Assembly (NCBI GenBank): GCA_963760735.1
Contig: CAVXEB010000004.1
Location: 1,302,001 to 1,366,000 of the forward strand
DNA: 64,000 nucleotides
Reading direction: 5' to 3'
From: CF-46 sp963760735
Lineage (GTDB): Bacteria > Chloroflexota > Limnocylindria > Limnocylindrales > CSP1-4
Position numbers and translations under genes: made by a program. Below the pieces are notes generated by a model. It was not told where the DNA came from and did no database searches. It saw only the letters and a list, made by a program, of their open reading frames with translations. Positions 51,039-60,444 of the stretch are shown here, in pieces (within the stretch, counting starts at the first letter, position 1; every line of letters begins with the position of its first letter).

Positions 51039-52430
51039 ATGGCGGACGAGCTGTGGGCGTCGTCGGCCTGCCGGATGGCGGAGCGGATCCGCGCCGGCGA
51101 GGTCTCCTCCGTCGATGTCGTCGAGGCCTGCCTGGCGCGGATCGAAGCCGTCAACCCCCGGATCAACGCCGTCGTGGCCTTCGCCGACGATCCGCTCGAC
51201 CGAGCCCGCGAGGCCGATACCCGTCGTGCCCGCGGCGAGGTCGTCGGCCCCCTCCACGGCGTGCCGTACACGCTCAAGGACTCGATCGACACGGCGGGGC
51301 TCGTGACGACGGCGGGCACGGTCGGCTGGGCAAGCCGCGTGCCGGACCGCGACGCAACGGTCGCAGCTCGGCTCCGGGCTGCCGGCGGGATCCTCCTCGG
51401 CAAGACGAACACGCCCGAGTTCACCTGGTCCGACGAGACCGACAACGACGTCTACGGCCGGACCTCGAACCCGTACGACCTGACCCGGACCCCGGGCGGC
51501 AGCTCAGGTGGTCCCGCGGCGATCGTCGCGAGCGGCGGCGTCCCGTTCGACATCGGCAGCGACACCGGCGACAGCATCCGTCAGCCGGCCCACGTCTGCG
51601 GGATCGCCGGGATCAAGCCGACGAACGGGCGGGTGCCGCGGACCGGCCACTGGCCGTCGTTCGAGGGGATCGCCGGCTCGCTCCAGCAGCTCGGGCCGAT
51701 GGCTCGTACGGTGGACGACCTGGCGTTCCTCCTGCCGATCATCGCGGGACCGGACGGCGAGGATCCCCACGTCGCGCCCGTGCCGCTCGGCGATCCGCAA
51801 GCGGTCGACGTCGGATCGCTCCGGGTCGTCGCGTTCACGGACAACGGGATCCGGACGCCGACACCCGACACGATCGCGACCGTCGAGGCCGCGGTCGCGG
51901 CGGTCGCGGAAACGGGTGCCCAGGTGACCCAGCAGGTCCCGCCGGGCCTCGACGAGGCGTGGGACGCCTGGGATCGGCTGATCCGGAGCGACGGCCACGC
52001 CTGGCTCCGGCGGCTGATCAACGGTGCCGGGACGCCGGGCTGGGGCTCCTACGCCACGCGCGGCTGGATCCATCCCGAGCCACCGGTCCCGGGCGATGAG
52101 CTCTCGGCCCTCCTGGAGCACGCGGATCGCGTCCGGTCGCGGCTGCTCCGCTGGTTCGAGACCGCCGACCTGATCGTCTGTCCGGCGATGCCCCAGCCCG
52201 CGATCCGCCATGGCGAGAGCAACGAACCCTGGTTCGGCGACACGTACAGCGACGTCCACAACCTGACGGGCTGGCCCGCCGTCGTCGTCCGCGGCGGGAC
52301 CTCGACGGATCCACCCGGCCTCCCGATCGGCGTGCAGCTCGTGGCCCGGCCGTGGCGCGAGGACGTCGCCCTCGCCGCGGCCCGGGTCGTCGAAGCCGCC
52401 TCCGGCGGATGGCGGCCACCGCCCCTCTGA
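51039..52430 (+). CDS. Amidase (amidase-signature family)
   Basis: This amidase-signature hydrolase has 463 residues. The Ser-cisSer-Lys triad is Lys80 (TLKDSID), Ser155 (TPGGSSGG) and Ser179 (SDTGDSIRQP). The 75- and 24-residue spacing is that of the family, although Asp replaces the Gly usually before the nucleophile Ser. GGAGGGG precedes the ATG. It could hydrolyse aryl or aliphatic amides; it lacks any GatB or GatC neighbour, so it is not assigned to the tRNA amidotransferase. Its place between rpiB and pgi gives no functional hint. Confidence 0.85.
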   Translation: MADELWASSACRMAERIRAGEVSSVDVVEACLARIEAVNPRINAVVAFADDPLDRAREADTRRARGEVVGPLHGVPYTLKDSIDTAGLVTTAGTVGWASRVPDRDATVAARLRAAGGILLGKTNTPEFTWSDETDNDVYGRTSNPYDLTRTPGGSSGGPAAIVASGGVPFDIGSDTGDSIRQPAHVCGIAGIKPTNGRVPRTGHWPSFEGIAGSLQQLGPMARTVDDLAFLLPIIAGPDGEDPHVAPVPLGDPQAVDVGSLRVVAFTDNGIRTPTPDTIATVEAAVAAVAETGAQVTQQVPPGLDEAWDAWDRLIRSDGHAWLRRLINGAGTPGWGSYATRGWIHPEPPVPGDELSALLEHADRVRSRLLRWFETADLIVCPAMPQPAIRHGESNEPWFGDTYSDVHNLTGWPAVVVRGGTSTDPPGLPIGVQLVARPWREDVALAAARVVEAASGGWRPPPL

Positions 52431-52507
52431 TCGAACGGCGGATCGAACGGGACGTTCATCGGGACGCAATCCCAAGTCGGCGTCTGCGGTCTACCATGCG
52501 TGGACCG

Positions 52508-54292
52508 ATGACCGACTCCGCTGCTTCACCAACGATCGCGCCGATCCGTCTGACCCTCGGGGCCGGCGAGGCGGCATGGGACGAGGCGGTCCGTGTCGCC
52601 CGCGACGAGCACTGGGCCCAGCGCCTGTTCGATCGCGATCCGAGCCTCTGGTCGTCGAACGAGCGGGTCCAGGCGACGATCGCCGAGCGCCTCGGCTGGC
52701 TCGACACCCCGGTCCATTTCTCGGACCAGATCGGGGCCCTCGAGGGCTTCGGCGAGGGGATCCGCGATGCCGGATTCACCACCGCGGTTGTCGCCGGGAT
52801 GGGCGGCAGCAGCCTCGCCCCGGACGTCCTCCACGACGTGTTCGGGACGCTCGAGGACTGGCTCGACCTCCGCGTCCTCGACACGACCGACCCCGCGGGC
52901 GTGGCCGCGATCGTCGACGACCTCGATCCTCTGGCGACCCTCTGGATCGTCGCCAGCAAGTCCGGCACGACGACCGAGCCGCTGGCGTTCCTCGCGGACT
53001 TCTGGGATCGCGCAGAGAAAGAGCTCCGGGCCCGCGGCGCAAAGCGGTTCGAGCATCCCGGTGAGATGACCATCGCCATCACGGACCCCGGGCGGGGCAT
53101 CGAGTCGATCCCCCACCACGACGACTTCCGCGAGGTCTTCCTGAACCCGCCCGACATCGGTGGGCGGTACTCGGCCCTCACCTATGTCGGGCTCGTCCCC
53201 GCCAGCGTCATCGGCATCGACCTGGACCCCGTCCTCGAGTCGGCCGTGGCGATGCGCGAGGCCTGCCGCGGCGACGATCCGGCGACGAACCCTGGCCTCT
53301 CACTCGGGCTCGCGATCGGGACCCTCGCAAAAGCCGGCCGCGACAAGCTCACGTTCGTGTCCGACCCGCCCGTCGCGTCGATCGGCGGATGGATCGAGCA
53401 GCTGATCGCCGAGAGCACCGGCAAGCACGGCACCGGCATCATCCCGATCGACGGCGAGCCGCTGGGCGACGTAGCGGCCTACGGCCCTGACCGCGTCTTC
53501 GTTCGACTCGCGCTCGCGCCGCTCGAGGGCGAGGCGCCCTTCGCCGCCGGTGACGCCCTCGTCGATGCCGCGGCCGCGGCCGGCCACCCGGTGATCCGGA
53601 TCGACGTCGCCGACCCGATCGACGTCGGCGCCGAGGCATACCGCTGGGAGGTTGCAACCGCCATCGCCGGCGCGGTCCTCGGGATCGACCCGTTCGACCA
53701 GCCCAACGTGGAGGAGGCGAAGGAGCTGACCCGGAAGGTCCTCGCGGACGCCTCGTCCGACGATCGGCCCGCGGCGCCCGCCCCGCCGCTCGTCGTCGAC
53801 GAAGCGGCCGGATTGACGCTCCACGGAGACGCTCCGCTGCGCCTGACGGCGGGGGACGGGACCCTCGTCGGGGAGCTGGCCCGCCATCTCGCCCGCCGGA
53901 AGCCCAATGCCTATCTCGCGCTCCAGGCGTTCATCGCGCCGTCGGCTGCCGCGACGGCCTCGCTTGACGCGATCCGCGCCCTCCTCCGTGACGCGACGCG
54001 GTGCGCGACCACGGCGGGCTACGGGCCGCGGTTCCTGCATTCGACGGGCCAGCTCCACAAGGGCGGCCCGCCGACCGGCTGGTTCCTCCAGCTCACGGCC
54101 GACCATCCGGTGGATCGGCCGATCCCCGGCTGGCCCTACACGTTCGGCCGGTTGATCGATGCCCAGGCCAGTGGCGACTTCGCGGCGATCGAGTCCCATG
54201 ATCTGCCGATCCTGCGGGTCCACCTGGCCGATCCGGAACGCGGCCTGATCGCGCTGGAGTCCGCGCTGCGCGAGGCGCTCGCCCGCGGCTGA
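52508..54292 (+). CDS. pgi: Glucose-6-phosphate isomerase of the Tal-Pgi type, without transaldolase domain
   Basis: This 594-residue protein matches the isomerase half of the bifunctional transaldolase/phosphoglucose isomerase enzymes. GMGGSSLAPDVL and SKSGTTTEPL are the two phosphosugar SIS motifs. The catalytic glutamate region is near YRWEVATAIAGA, and the lysine is in HSTGQLHKGG near the C-terminus. The transaldolase half found in fused relatives is absent. An ATG 12 bp upstream is an alternative start. TACCAT at 52492-52497 may be a local -10 box. It interconverts glucose 6-phosphate and fructose 6-phosphate and links the pentose phosphate genes to glycolysis. Confidence 0.87.
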   Translation: MTDSAASPTIAPIRLTLGAGEAAWDEAVRVARDEHWAQRLFDRDPSLWSSNERVQATIAERLGWLDTPVHFSDQIGALEGFGEGIRDAGFTTAVVAGMGGSSLAPDVLHDVFGTLEDWLDLRVLDTTDPAGVAAIVDDLDPLATLWIVASKSGTTTEPLAFLADFWDRAEKELRARGAKRFEHPGEMTIAITDPGRGIESIPHHDDFREVFLNPPDIGGRYSALTYVGLVPASVIGIDLDPVLESAVAMREACRGDDPATNPGLSLGLAIGTLAKAGRDKLTFVSDPPVASIGGWIEQLIAESTGKHGTGIIPIDGEPLGDVAAYGPDRVFVRLALAPLEGEAPFAAGDALVDAAAAAGHPVIRIDVADPIDVGAEAYRWEVATAIAGAVLGIDPFDQPNVEEAKELTRKVLADASSDDRPAAPAPPLVVDEAAGLTLHGDAPLRLTAGDGTLVGELARHLARRKPNAYLALQAFIAPSAAATASLDAIRALLRDATRCATTAGYGPRFLHSTGQLHKGGPPTGWFLQLTADHPVDRPIPGWPYTFGRLIDAQASGDFAAIESHDLPILRVHLADPERGLIALESALREALARG

Positions 54293-54357
54293 CCGACCTG
54301 GAGCCACGCCAAGCGCCGGCGGCGACCGGCCCGACCATCGACAGGGAGGCGATCGGA

Positions 54358-55257
54358 ATGCGGATCGGGTTCGTGGGTCTCGGGCGGATGGGCGCCAACA
54401 TGGTCCGCCGGCTGATCCGGGACGGCCACGAGGTCGTCGCCTACAACCGGACCCCGGAGAAGACGAAGGAGATCGAGGGCGAGGGCGCGATCGCCGCGTT
54501 CTCGATTGCCGAGCTCGTCTCGAAGCTCGAGAAGCCGCGTGCGGTCTGGGTCATGGTCCCTGCCGGCGACGCGACCGAGGCCCAGATCGCGGAGCTCATG
54601 GAGCACCTCGAGCCGGGCGACACGATCATCGACGGCGGCAACACGAACTTCCACGACGACCAGCGCCGTCACGGCGAGCTCGCCGCGAAGGGCGTCCACT
54701 ACGTCGACGCCGGAACCTCCGGCGGGATCTGGGGCCTCCAGGTCGGCTACTGCCTGATGGTCGGCGGCGAGGACGCGGCGGTCACGCCCCTCGAGCCGAT
54801 CTTCACGACCCTCGCCCCGGAGGGCGGCTTCCTCCACGTCGGTGGGCCGGGCGCCGGGCACTACGTGAAGATGGTCCACAACGGCATCGAGTACGGGCTC
54901 ATGCAGGCCTACGCCGAGGGCTTCGAGATCATGCACGCATCGTCGTATCCACTCGACCTCGCGGCGATCTCGGAGCTGTGGATGCAGGGCTCGGTCGTCC
55001 GGTCGTGGCTGCTCGAGCTCGCCGGCCGGGCGTTCCGCGCGAACGGCCAGGACCTGACCCATCTCCAGGGCTACGTCGAGGACTCCGGGGAGGGCCGCTG
55101 GACCGTCCAGGAGGCGATCGACCACGATGTCCCGGCGCCGGTGATCACGTTGTCGCTCCTCAACCGCTTCCGCTCGCGCCAGCCCGATTCGTACGGCGCG
55201 AAGGTGCTGGCGGCTTTGCGGAACGAGTTCGGCGGGCATGCGGTGAAGACCGAGTGA
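54358..55257 (+). CDS. gnd: 6-phosphogluconate dehydrogenase (decarboxylating), short type
   Basis: This 299-residue enzyme belongs to the short YqeC/GntZ-like subfamily; classical Gnd has about 470 residues. The NAD(P) motif is GLGRMGANM, followed by NRTPEK. IIDGGNTNF and AGTSGGIWGLQVGYCLMVGG are substrate-binding signatures, and VKMVHNGIEYG carries the catalytic lysine and asparagine. AGGGAGG precedes the ATG. It converts 6-phosphogluconate to ribulose 5-phosphate and feeds RpiB and Tkt. Confidence 0.92.
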   Translation: MRIGFVGLGRMGANMVRRLIRDGHEVVAYNRTPEKTKEIEGEGAIAAFSIAELVSKLEKPRAVWVMVPAGDATEAQIAELMEHLEPGDTIIDGGNTNFHDDQRRHGELAAKGVHYVDAGTSGGIWGLQVGYCLMVGGEDAAVTPLEPIFTTLAPEGGFLHVGGPGAGHYVKMVHNGIEYGLMQAYAEGFEIMHASSYPLDLAAISELWMQGSVVRSWLLELAGRAFRANGQDLTHLQGYVEDSGEGRWTVQEAIDHDVPAPVITLSLLNRFRSRQPDSYGAKVLAALRNEFGGHAVKTE

Positions 55258-55279
55258 TCGCGCAGCGGGCCGTCGATCC

Positions 55280-56986
55280 GTGACCGACACCGCCACGCCC
55301 AGGCGACGCCGGACGTCGGTCGCGCCCGACGCGCCGTCGGTCGCCCCGGAGACCGCGCCGGACCGGACGCCGCATCCGTCTCCCCGGCCGAAGGACGCGC
55401 CGCGGACGATGCGCGAGCTCCGGCTCGCGCGGGGGACGAAGCGCAAGCCGACGTCGAAGCTCGAGAACCCGCTCCGTGAGGGCCTTCGCCTGGAGCGCGT
55501 TCCGGATCCCTGCACCCTCGTCCTGTTCGGGTCGACCGGCGACCTCGCCCACCGCAAGGTCATCCCGGCGCTGTACCAGCTCTGGCGGACGAACCTGCTG
55601 CCGCACGAGTTCGTCATCCTCGCGATCGGCCGCCGGCCGTACGACGACGAGTCGCTCCGGGCCGACTTCCGGGCATCGCTGGAGAAGTACTCCCGCGTGT
55701 TGCCGCTCGACGAGGCGGCGTGGCGGTCGTTCTCGTCGCGGATCCGCTACCAGCGGATGGACTTCGACGACGCGTCCGCCTTCGACGAGCTCGTGACGAC
55801 GCTCGACACCATCGACGAGGAGCAGAAGGCCCGCGGCAACCACCTCTACTACCTCGCGACCCAGCCGTCGGCGTTCGCCGAGATCGTCGCCCAGCTCGGC
55901 CGGGTCGGGCTCGACCACGAGCACCACGATGGCGGCTGGCGCCGGATCGTCATCGAGAAGCCGTTCGGGCACGACCTGACGTCGGCGATCCGCCTCAATC
56001 GCGAGGTCGGCAAGGTCTTCCGGGAGTCGCAGGTCTACCGGATCGATCATTACCTGGGCAAGGAGACCGTCCGGAACCTCCTCGTCTTCCGGTTCGGCAA
56101 TGGCATCTTCGAGCCGATCTGGAACCGCCGGCACATCGACCACATCCAGATCACCGTCGCGGAGTCGATCGGGGTCGAGAACCGCGGCGCCTTCTACGAG
56201 GAGACGGGGGCGAGCCGCGACTTCCTCCAGAACCACCTGCTCCAGCTGATGAGCCTGGTCGCGATGGAGCCGCCGGCGACGTTCGAGGCGGACGCGCTCC
56301 GCGACGAGAAGGTCAAGGTGATCCGGGCGATCGCCGAGCTGAGCCCCGACGGGATCCGGCGCGACATCGTCCGCGGCCAGTACGGACCCGGCTGGGTGTC
56401 CGGCGAGCCCGTGGAGGGCTATCGCGAGGAGCCCGAGGTCGACCCCGAATCCGAGACCGAGACCTACGTCGCGGCCCGGTTCGAGGTCGATGACTGGCGC
56501 TGGTCGGGTGTCCCCTTCTACCTGCGGACGGGCAAGCGGCTGCCGAAGCGCGCGTCGGAGATCGCGATCCAGTTCAAGGAGGTCCCGCACCGCCTGTTCC
56601 GCGACTCGAGCGCGGAGCCCGGCCCGAACCTGCTCGCCATCCGGATCCAGCCGGACGAGGGGATCATGCTTCGCTTCGGGGCGAAGGTCCCGGGGCTCGG
56701 GCTCGACGTCCGGTCGGTGACGATGGACTTCACCTACGGGTCGGCGTTCACGGTGGACTCGCCCGACGCCTACGAGACGCTGATCCTCGACGCCCTGCTC
56801 GGCGACGCGTCGCTGTTCACGCGGGCGGACGAGGTCGAGGGGGCGTGGGCGCGGGTCACGCCGATCATCGAGGCCTGGTCCGAGGACCACGCGCCCGACT
56901 TCCCGAGCTATGCCGCGGGCACCTGGGGGCCGGACGCGGCCGACGAGCTGCTCGCCCGGGAGGGACGCAAGTGGCGCAGGATCTGA
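55280..56986 (+). CDS. zwf: Glucose-6-phosphate dehydrogenase with N-terminal extension
   Basis: This G6PDH has 568 residues. The coenzyme motif is FGSTGDLAHRK at about residue 83. The catalytic histidine lies in RIDHYLGKET, and the IEKPFGHDLTSA segment is nearby. About 60 Pro/Arg-rich residues precede the conserved NPLRE start; an internal ATG (residue 44) could give a shorter form. The GTG start lies 22 bp after gnd. It makes 6-phosphogluconolactone and NADPH. opcA begins inside its last codons, which couples the enzyme to its assembly factor. Confidence 0.92.
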   Translation: MTDTATPRRRRTSVAPDAPSVAPETAPDRTPHPSPRPKDAPRTMRELRLARGTKRKPTSKLENPLREGLRLERVPDPCTLVLFGSTGDLAHRKVIPALYQLWRTNLLPHEFVILAIGRRPYDDESLRADFRASLEKYSRVLPLDEAAWRSFSSRIRYQRMDFDDASAFDELVTTLDTIDEEQKARGNHLYYLATQPSAFAEIVAQLGRVGLDHEHHDGGWRRIVIEKPFGHDLTSAIRLNREVGKVFRESQVYRIDHYLGKETVRNLLVFRFGNGIFEPIWNRRHIDHIQITVAESIGVENRGAFYEETGASRDFLQNHLLQLMSLVAMEPPATFEADALRDEKVKVIRAIAELSPDGIRRDIVRGQYGPGWVSGEPVEGYREEPEVDPESETETYVAARFEVDDWRWSGVPFYLRTGKRLPKRASEIAIQFKEVPHRLFRDSSAEPGPNLLAIRIQPDEGIMLRFGAKVPGLGLDVRSVTMDFTYGSAFTVDSPDAYETLILDALLGDASLFTRADEVEGAWARVTPIIEAWSEDHAPDFPSYAAGTWGPDAADELLAREGRKWRRI

Positions 56987-58260
56987 GCGCCAGCGAGCTC
57001 GTCACCGGCGGGCTCGTCGCGACGCCGGACACGATCCGCCCGAACGAGCCCATCCTTCGCTGGCGCTCCCGCGCCCACAGCATCGACGAGGTCGAGCAGG
57101 AGCTTGCCCGGATCTGGGCCGAGACGAACTTCATGGTCGACACAGATGGCGACGGCGTGGCCCAGGGGCGCCACGTCGGCGCCCGCACGAGCGTGATGAA
57201 CCTCGTCGTGATCGCCGCCCGTCCGGAGGTCGGCGAGCGCTGCGCGGCGATCGTCCAGCGGCTGACCGGTCGGCATCCGTCGCGGACGACGATCGTCCAG
57301 CCGGCCGATCCGGACGGCCCGTCGTGGCTCGACGCCCAGATCACCGCCCACTGCATCATGCCCCGCTCCGATGCCCCGGAGACATGCGCCGAGACGGTCC
57401 ATCTCACGTGCGGCGGCGAGTCCGGGCGGCACCTCGGGGCCGTCGTCGCGCCGCTCCTCATCCACGACCTGCCGGTGACGGTCTGGTGGCCCGACGAGCC
57501 GCCGTTCGCCAGCCCGCAGGCGACCGAGCTGCTCGAGATGGCCGACCGCCTCGTGGTCGACGGATCCGGCTGGCACGGCACCGGGCTGGTCCAGCTCCGC
57601 CAGATGGCGGGCGTGGCCGAGCGCATGCCGATCGCAATCTCCGACTTCGCGATGGTCCGCCAGTCGCGCTGGCGGGAGGCGATCGCAGCGATCTTCGACA
57701 TCCCCGACTTCCTGCCATATCTCCGCCACATCCGCCGGGTCGCGGTGACGTACGGCGTCCGCGACGAGTTCGGCGCCGAGACGACGAACGTCGTCAAGCC
57801 GCTCTATCACGCGGCCTGGCTCGGGTCACGGCTCGGGATGCACGTCGTGAAGCCGCTCGGGGCGATGACGGCCGGCGTCGCTCGAAGGCCGTCCGGCCGC
57901 GGCTCGGCCCTTGCCAACCCGAGCGCCGGTCTGGGTGCCACCCTCCGGCTGGACCGCACCGACGTCGCCGTCGTGATCCGGCCCGTCCTGTCCGAGACGC
58001 CGCCTGGGACGACCCTCCGGGTGGAGCTTCTCGCCGAGTGGCGAGGGTCGGAGCTGCGCGCCGACGTGACCGCCGAGCAGGAAGCCGTCCATGTCCGCGT
58101 CTGGCAGGATGGGGTCCACGCGCTGGAGCGCGGGTTCAATGCGCCGCGGCGGAACGAGATCGACCTCCTGGCCGAGGCGATCGAGGCTGGGGGCCGCGAT
58201 CCGGTCGCCGTCGGCACGCTGACCCTCGCCGCGAAGCTCGCCGGCGGCGCCGCCGCGTGA
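56971..58260 (+). CDS. opcA: Glucose-6-phosphate dehydrogenase assembly protein OpcA
   Basis: OpcA has 429 residues here. It is the G6PDH activator/assembly protein otherwise known from cyanobacteria and actinobacteria. Recognisable segments are RPNEPILRWRSRAHSIDE, TSVMNLVVIA and PVTVWWPDEPPF. The C-terminal part, after about residue 290, is a separate domain with repeated RVELLAEWRG-like strands. The GTG start, preceded by GGGAGGGA, overlaps zwf by 16 bp. The frame is open upstream inside zwf without homology. It is likely needed for full zwf activity and redox control. Confidence 0.9.
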   Translation: MAQDLSASELVTGGLVATPDTIRPNEPILRWRSRAHSIDEVEQELARIWAETNFMVDTDGDGVAQGRHVGARTSVMNLVVIAARPEVGERCAAIVQRLTGRHPSRTTIVQPADPDGPSWLDAQITAHCIMPRSDAPETCAETVHLTCGGESGRHLGAVVAPLLIHDLPVTVWWPDEPPFASPQATELLEMADRLVVDGSGWHGTGLVQLRQMAGVAERMPIAISDFAMVRQSRWREAIAAIFDIPDFLPYLRHIRRVAVTYGVRDEFGAETTNVVKPLYHAAWLGSRLGMHVVKPLGAMTAGVARRPSGRGSALANPSAGLGATLRLDRTDVAVVIRPVLSETPPGTTLRVELLAEWRGSELRADVTAEQEAVHVRVWQDGVHALERGFNAPRRNEIDLLAEAIEAGGRDPVAVGTLTLAAKLAGGAAA

Positions 58261-58309
58261 TCGCCGGCCGCACCGATTCGTCGATCACCGCGCCCGGAGG
58301 GACTGTCCG

Positions 58310-59137
58310 ATGAGCGAGCCGACCGTCGTGACCCTGGCCGATCCGGACGCGTGCGCGCTGGCCGCGGCGGAGCGGATCGTCGAGATCCTCGACGTCGCGA
58401 TCGACGACCGCGGCGAGGCGCACTGGGTCACGACCGGCGGGACGGCACCGGGAGCGATCTACCGGCAGCTCGCGACGTCGCCGCTCCGGGAGGAGCTCGA
58501 CTGGCGGAAGGTCCGGCTGTGGTGGACCGACGACCGGTTCGTCCCCTTCGACCATCCGCTCTCGAACGCGAAGATCGCCTTCGACCTGCTCCTCGACACC
58601 GAGGCGTTCACCGGCGAATCCGGGACCGGCACGTCGGGCGCGGACGTCGAGACGGGACGCTCCCCGGGCGTCCCGATCCGTGCCGATGACGTCCACCCGT
58701 TCCCGATCGGCGCGGCGATCGGCGAGGGCCGCGACCCGGGCTGGTGCGCCACCCGCTACGTCGCAGAGCTCCGCGCGGACGGCCCCGAAGAGGACGACGA
58801 CGGCCTGCCCGCGTTCGACCTCGTCCTGCTCGGCGTCGGCACGGATGGCCACACGATGTCCGTCTTCCCCGACTCGCACGCGTTCGACACGGACGCCTGG
58901 GCGGTCGGTGTCCCCGCACCGAGCCACATCGAGCCGCACGTCGCCCGGGTCACCCTCGGGCCCGCCCTGATCCCGGCGGCGCACGACATCGTGGTGGTTG
59001 CCACGGGCGCGGAGAAGGCGGATGTCCTGCTCGACGTCCTCCACTCGGCCGAAGAGCCGCGTCGTCTCCCCGCGCAGCTTGCGCGACGGGCGGGCGCGAC
59101 CTGGATCCTCGATCGGGCGGCGGCCGCCCGTCTGTGA
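58310..59137 (+). CDS. pgl: 6-phosphogluconolactonase
   Basis: This 275-residue NagB/SIS-like lactonase hydrolyses 6-phosphogluconolactone. WVTTGGTAPGAIYRQL is the phosphate-binding loop, VRLWWTDDRFVP and FDLVLLGVGTDGHTMSVFP are signature segments, and the catalytic His is in DGHT. A loop of about 25 residues near 105-130 (TGTSGADVETGRS) is an insert. It lies 49 bp after opcA and completes the oxidative branch. The GNAT gene overlaps its stop. Confidence 0.93.
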   Translation: MSEPTVVTLADPDACALAAAERIVEILDVAIDDRGEAHWVTTGGTAPGAIYRQLATSPLREELDWRKVRLWWTDDRFVPFDHPLSNAKIAFDLLLDTEAFTGESGTGTSGADVETGRSPGVPIRADDVHPFPIGAAIGEGRDPGWCATRYVAELRADGPEEDDDGLPAFDLVLLGVGTDGHTMSVFPDSHAFDTDAWAVGVPAPSHIEPHVARVTLGPALIPAAHDIVVVATGAEKADVLLDVLHSAEEPRRLPAQLARRAGATWILDRAAAARL

Positions 59138-59604
59138 CCCGGTCGGTCGGGCGAGCGCGACCGGGAGTCGCGATCCGGCCGGCGACGGCCGGCGACGCAG
59201 CGGCGGTCGCCGACGTCTTCCTCGCGTCGTTCCACGCGACCTATGCCTTCCCGCTCGCCCACACCGACGATCAGGTCCGGGCCTGGATCCGGGACACACT
59301 CGTCCCGGCCGGAGCGACCTGGGTGGCCGTCGACGGCGACGCGGTCGTCGGGCTGCTCGTCGCGGCCGAGGGCGACCTCGACCAGCTCTACGTCGCGCCC
59401 GACCGCCTCGGCGAGGGGATCGGACGGCGGCTGCTCGAGCTCGCCAAGGAGCGATCGCCGGGCGGCCTCCAGCTCTACACGTTCCAGGTCAACGAACGGG
59501 CGCGGCGCTTCTACGAGCGGAACGGGTTCACCGCCGAGTGGTTCGGCGACGGCTCGGCGAACGAGGAGGGTCAGCCGGACGTCCGCTACGCGTGGCGCCC
59601 GTGA
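59134..59604 (+). CDS. GNAT-family N-acetyltransferase
   Basis: This 156-residue GNAT protein has the N-terminal strand VAIRPATAGDAAAVADVF and the acetyl-CoA pyrophosphate loop LGEGIGRRLLEL (motif A). The C-terminal ARRFYERNGFTAE is typical. The substrate is unknown. The GTG start overlaps the pgl stop, and the next gene's GTG overlaps its own stop, so it is co-translated with the pentose phosphate genes without an obvious shared role. Confidence 0.83.
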   Translation: MTRSVGRARPGVAIRPATAGDAAAVADVFLASFHATYAFPLAHTDDQVRAWIRDTLVPAGATWVAVDGDAVVGLLVAAEGDLDQLYVAPDRLGEGIGRRLLELAKERSPGGLQLYTFQVNERARRFYERNGFTAEWFGDGSANEEGQPDVRYAWRP

Positions 59605-60440
59605 CCGCAACGTCGCGGCTCGTCCGATCCCGCGACGGGACCCGGATCGCCGTCTTCTCGTCGGGCGAGGGTTCGCCGCTGGTCCTCGTCCACGGCGCGA
59701 CGGCCGATCACACGACCTGGCGGGCGACCGCTCCGATCCTGGGGCGCGACCACCGGCTCCACGCGATCGATCGGCGCGGACGGGGCGAGTCCGGTGATGC
59801 GCCCGACGCCTACAGCATCAGCCGGGAGTACGAGGACGTCGCCGCGGTCGCCGAGGCCGTCGCGGGCCAGGCGGGCGGGCCCGTCGACGTCGTCGGCCAC
59901 TCGTACGGCGGCCGTTGCGCGCTGGGCGCGGCACTCCTGACGGCGAGCATCCGTCGGATCGTCTCGTACGAGGGGGCGCCGGCGCCGGTCGAGGCCGGCC
60001 TGGGCCGCGGCTACCAGCCGTCCGGGGTGGAGCGGCGGATCGCGGCGCTGATCGACGCCGGCGAGCGGGACGCCGCGCTCGAGACGTTCTTCCGGGAGGT
60101 CGTCCGGATGCCGCCCACGGAGCTGGCCGCCTACCGCGAGAACCCGGTCTGGCCGCTGCGGGCCGCCGCCGTCCACACGGCGCTCCGCGAGCTGGAGTGG
60201 GAGCAGTCGCCGAGGGCCTCGCTCGACGCCCTCGGCGAGGTCCGGCAGCCGGTGCTGCAGATCCTCGGCGGAGCCAGCGCCCCGATCTTCCGCGAGGCGA
60301 TCGAGGCGCTCGACACCCGGCTCGCCCACGGCCGGACCGTCGTGATCCCGGGCGCCCGCCACGCCGCACACCACACCCACGTCGAGCCGTTCGTGGCGGC
60401 GATCGACGCGTTCCTGGCCGAGCCCTGGATGGCAGACTAA
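59601..60440 (+). CDS. Alpha/beta-fold hydrolase
   Basis: This 279-residue alpha/beta hydrolase has HGATADHTTW (oxyanion region), the nucleophile serine in VVGHSYGGR at about residue 100, and the catalytic histidine in PGARHAAHHTH near the C-terminus. The acid is probably in the preceding LQILGG strand region, where the usual D is not obvious. The GTG start overlaps the GNAT stop. Esterase or lactonase activity is generic for the family; the substrate is unknown. Confidence 0.8.
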   Translation: MTATSRLVRSRDGTRIAVFSSGEGSPLVLVHGATADHTTWRATAPILGRDHRLHAIDRRGRGESGDAPDAYSISREYEDVAAVAEAVAGQAGGPVDVVGHSYGGRCALGAALLTASIRRIVSYEGAPAPVEAGLGRGYQPSGVERRIAALIDAGERDAALETFFREVVRMPPTELAAYRENPVWPLRAAAVHTALRELEWEQSPRASLDALGEVRQPVLQILGGASAPIFREAIEALDTRLAHGRTVVIPGARHAAHHTHVEPFVAAIDAFLAEPWMAD

Positions 60441-60444
60441 CCTG

